Source of the DNA: Deltaproteobacteria bacterium
Lineage (GTDB): Bacteria; Myxococcota; Polyangia; Polyangiales; B10-G4
Direction: 5' to 3'
NCBI GenBank assembly: GCA_019312705.1
Contig: JAFDCW010000301.1
Location: forward strand, 1-6,134
DNA length: 6,134 bases
Shown: positions 4,526 through 6,134 of the stretch, one piece after another
How positions within the stretch are numbered: position 1 is the first letter of the stretch
Layout of the letters: each line of letters begins with the position of its first letter
Made by a program: the position numbers and the translations under genes
Notes under the pieces: generated by a model
The model's input: only the letters and a program-made list of their open reading frames with translations
The model's database searches: none
What the model was told of the DNA's origin: nothing

Positions 4526-6134
4526 ATGTCCGGAGGAGGAGGGGTATCGGTCACCGACGACGAATCGATCCGCGCGCGTGATGTCGACGCAATCCCGGGT
4601 CGTGTCGAGGCGCTGCGCGAGACCGTCGAGCGGATGAACCTCGTCCTGCAGTCCATGGCGGCCGGGGTCGTGATGGTCGACGCCGAGGGGCGCATCGAGT
4701 ACGCGAACCCCGCGGCCGCCGCGTTGTCGGGGTTGAAGCCAGAGGACCTGATTGGGCAGCTCGTCGCCGACCCCGCTTGGCAGCTCACCGACGAGACGGG
4801 CACCGTATTGCCCTACGAGGCGCTGCCCGTGCCCACCGCGTTGCGCGAGAGGCGGGCCGTTCAAGGCGTCGAGCTCGGCGTGCCGACGCTGGCTGGGGTC
4901 ATGCGCTGGTTGCGCGTGAGCGCGCAACCCATCTTCGACCGGAGCGGGGAGCTGCGCGGCGCCGTCGTCACCACCGAGGACGTCACCGAGCGCCACGCCC
5001 TCGCCGAACGACTCTTGCAGGCACAGAAGATCGAGGCCATGGGCCAGCTCGCTGGTGGCATCGCCCACGACTTCAACAACCTCCTGACCATCATCTTGAG
5101 CAACGCCGAGCTGATCCTCGATCGCGGGTCGCCGAGCACCCCGTCGGGGACGGGGGCCGCGGAGATTCGAGACGCCGCCACGCGCGGTGCGGCGCTCACC
5201 CGACAGCTGCTCACCTTCGCCCGCAAGCAGGTCGTGCAGCCGCGGCCCGTGCATCTGGACCGCCTGAGCGCTTCAGTGGAGCGCATGCTGAGGCGGACCC
5301 TCGGCGAAGGGATCGACCTCACGCGGTCGTCGGCGCCCGACCTGTGGCTGGTCAAGGTCGATCCCTCCCAGTTCGAGCAAGTGCTCGTCAACATGGCGAT
5401 CAACGCGCGCGACGCGATGAAGCGGAGTGGGTCCCTCTCCATCGAGACTCGCAACGTGACCGTGGACGCGCAGCAGGCGAAAGCTCACCCGGGCGCCGAG
5501 CCAGGCGACTTCGTCCTGCTTTCGGTCACCGACACCGGGACGGGAATGCCCGCCGAGCTCACGGCACGGATCTTCGACCCCTTCTTCACCACGAAACCCG
5601 TCGGGCAAGGGACCGGAGTCGGGCTCTCGATCTGCCACGGTGTCGTCGAGCAGGCCCACGGCTTCATCACGGTTGAGACCAAACTCGGACATGGGACGAC
5701 CTTCAACGTTTGGTTGCCGAGGTGTGTCGACGACCCTGCCCCCGTCGCCGCGATCGTGGAGAAGACGATCCCGAGTGGCACGGGGACGATCCTTCTGGTG
5801 GAGGATCAAGCGCCCGTCCTCAGGTTGGTCGCCAATATCCTCATGCGCTATGGGTACGACGTCGTGAGCGCGTGCAGCGGGAAGCGCGCGCTCGCCTCGT
5901 ACGAGGAGATGGCCCGCCCGCCGGACCTCCTGCTCACGGACGTCGCCATGCCCGGCATGAGCGGCATCGAACTCGCGGAGATCCTGTACGAAAAAGCGCC
6001 GGGGCTCCCGGTACTCTTCATGACGGGCCACATCGACGTCGGCAGCGACCTGCCCAAGGGGCCAACCGTCGAGGAAAACCTGCTGCTGAAGCCGTTCACG
6101 CCGATGCAACTGGTGGAGCGCGTTCAGCAGGCGC
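4526..6134 (+). CDS. Soluble PAS hybrid sensor histidine kinase with receiver (3' partial)
   Basis: The frame is open from the ATG at 4526 to the window end (536 codons), so only the extreme C-terminus is missing. It senses a signal through PAS, autophosphorylates on a histidine and passes phosphate to its own receiver aspartate. A short helical lead-in (about 22-40) precedes one PAS domain (about 40-155, ending VTTEDVTER). The HisKA H-box is GGIAHDFNNLL with phosphoacceptor His181. HATPase motifs follow: N-box QVLVNMAINARDAM (285-298), G1 DTGTGM (336-341), F-box IFDPFFTTK (349-357) and G2 GQGTGVGLS (360-368). The receiver (about 420-536) carries acidic E426/D427, phosphoacceptor D472 in TDVAMPGMSG, T500 and K522 in KPF. 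All catalytic residues look intact. No transmembrane segment or signal peptide is visible, so it is probably cytoplasmic and senses an internal cue or a ligand of unknown type. No separate response regulator gene is in the window. Confidence 0.95.
   Translation, partial: MSGGGGVSVTDDESIRARDVDAIPGRVEALRETVERMNLVLQSMAAGVVMVDAEGRIEYANPAAAALSGLKPEDLIGQLVADPAWQLTDETGTVLPYEALPVPTALRERRAVQGVELGVPTLAGVMRWLRVSAQPIFDRSGELRGAVVTTEDVTERHALAERLLQAQKIEAMGQLAGGIAHDFNNLLTIILSNAELILDRGSPSTPSGTGAAEIRDAATRGAALTRQLLTFARKQVVQPRPVHLDRLSASVERMLRRTLGEGIDLTRSSAPDLWLVKVDPSQFEQVLVNMAINARDAMKRSGSLSIETRNVTVDAQQAKAHPGAEPGDFVLLSVTDTGTGMPAELTARIFDPFFTTKPVGQGTGVGLSICHGVVEQAHGFITVETKLGHGTTFNVWLPRCVDDPAPVAAIVEKTIPSGTGTILLVEDQAPVLRLVANILMRYGYDVVSACSGKRALASYEEMARPPDLLLTDVAMPGMSGIELAEILYEKAPGLPVLFMTGHIDVGSDLPKGPTVEENLLLKPFTPMQLVERVQQA

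Noticed and set aside
4424..5254. Minus-strand open frame of 276 codons opposite the kinase
   Set aside because: It lies antisense to intact PAS and HisKA coding sequence and shows no domain of its own; it is a shadow of strong G/C third-position bias.
5273..6109. Minus-strand open frame of 278 codons opposite the kinase and receiver domains
   Set aside because: It lies antisense to the HATPase and receiver motifs, all of which are intact on the plus strand; no recognisable motif is seen in it.

Overview
This is a G+C-rich stretch from what looks like a Gram-negative deltaproteobacterial lineage, most likely Myxococcota and possibly near the Sandaracinaceae/Polyangia. The support is indirect. 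Codon third positions are strongly G/C. Three predicted lipoproteins occur within 3 kb. One of them combines an Asp/Ala/Pro-rich linker, a Cys-rich segment and a tandem-repeat beta-helix, a style common in myxobacterial surface proteins. A soluble PAS hybrid histidine kinase is also present. The taxonomic placement is inference only.

Layout, left to right. (1) Positions 1-1044, plus strand: the 3' three-quarters of rimO, encoding the radical-SAM methylthiotransferase that modifies ribosomal protein S12; its N-terminal domain lies outside the window. (2) 1045-1126: a weak hairpin after rimO, then a good sigma70-type promoter and a Shine-Dalgarno site. (3) 1127-1432, plus: a two-cluster ferredoxin of the YfhL / Allochromatium (Alvin) type. 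(4) About 1470-2201, plus: a short-signal lipoprotein with a beta-barrel-like strand pattern, a likely outer-membrane protein of unknown function. (5) 2208-4100, minus, convergent with the previous gene: a 630-residue lipoprotein with a DUF1565-like beta-helix and six tandem 55-residue repeats. (6) 4101-4224: a divergent intergenic region with an inverted repeat. (7) 4225-4509, plus: a small Cys-containing lipoprotein with weak coding character in its second half. (8) 4526 to the window end, plus: a hybrid sensor kinase (PAS, HisKA, HATPase, receiver) lacking only its last few residues.

How the genes may work together. RimO is a radical-SAM enzyme and needs a low-potential electron donor. The ferredoxin immediately downstream is a plausible donor, although its own promoter shows it can be expressed separately. 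The three lipoproteins point to cell-envelope roles, but nothing in the sequence links them mechanistically to each other or to the kinase. The kinase has no visible membrane segment and no partner regulator in the window.

I found no tRNA, rRNA, CRISPR array, insertion sequence, integrase, toxin-antitoxin pair or defence module. I do not see a convincing undescribed multi-gene system. The observations most worth following up are the rimO-ferredoxin pairing and the repeat architecture of the beta-helix lipoprotein.
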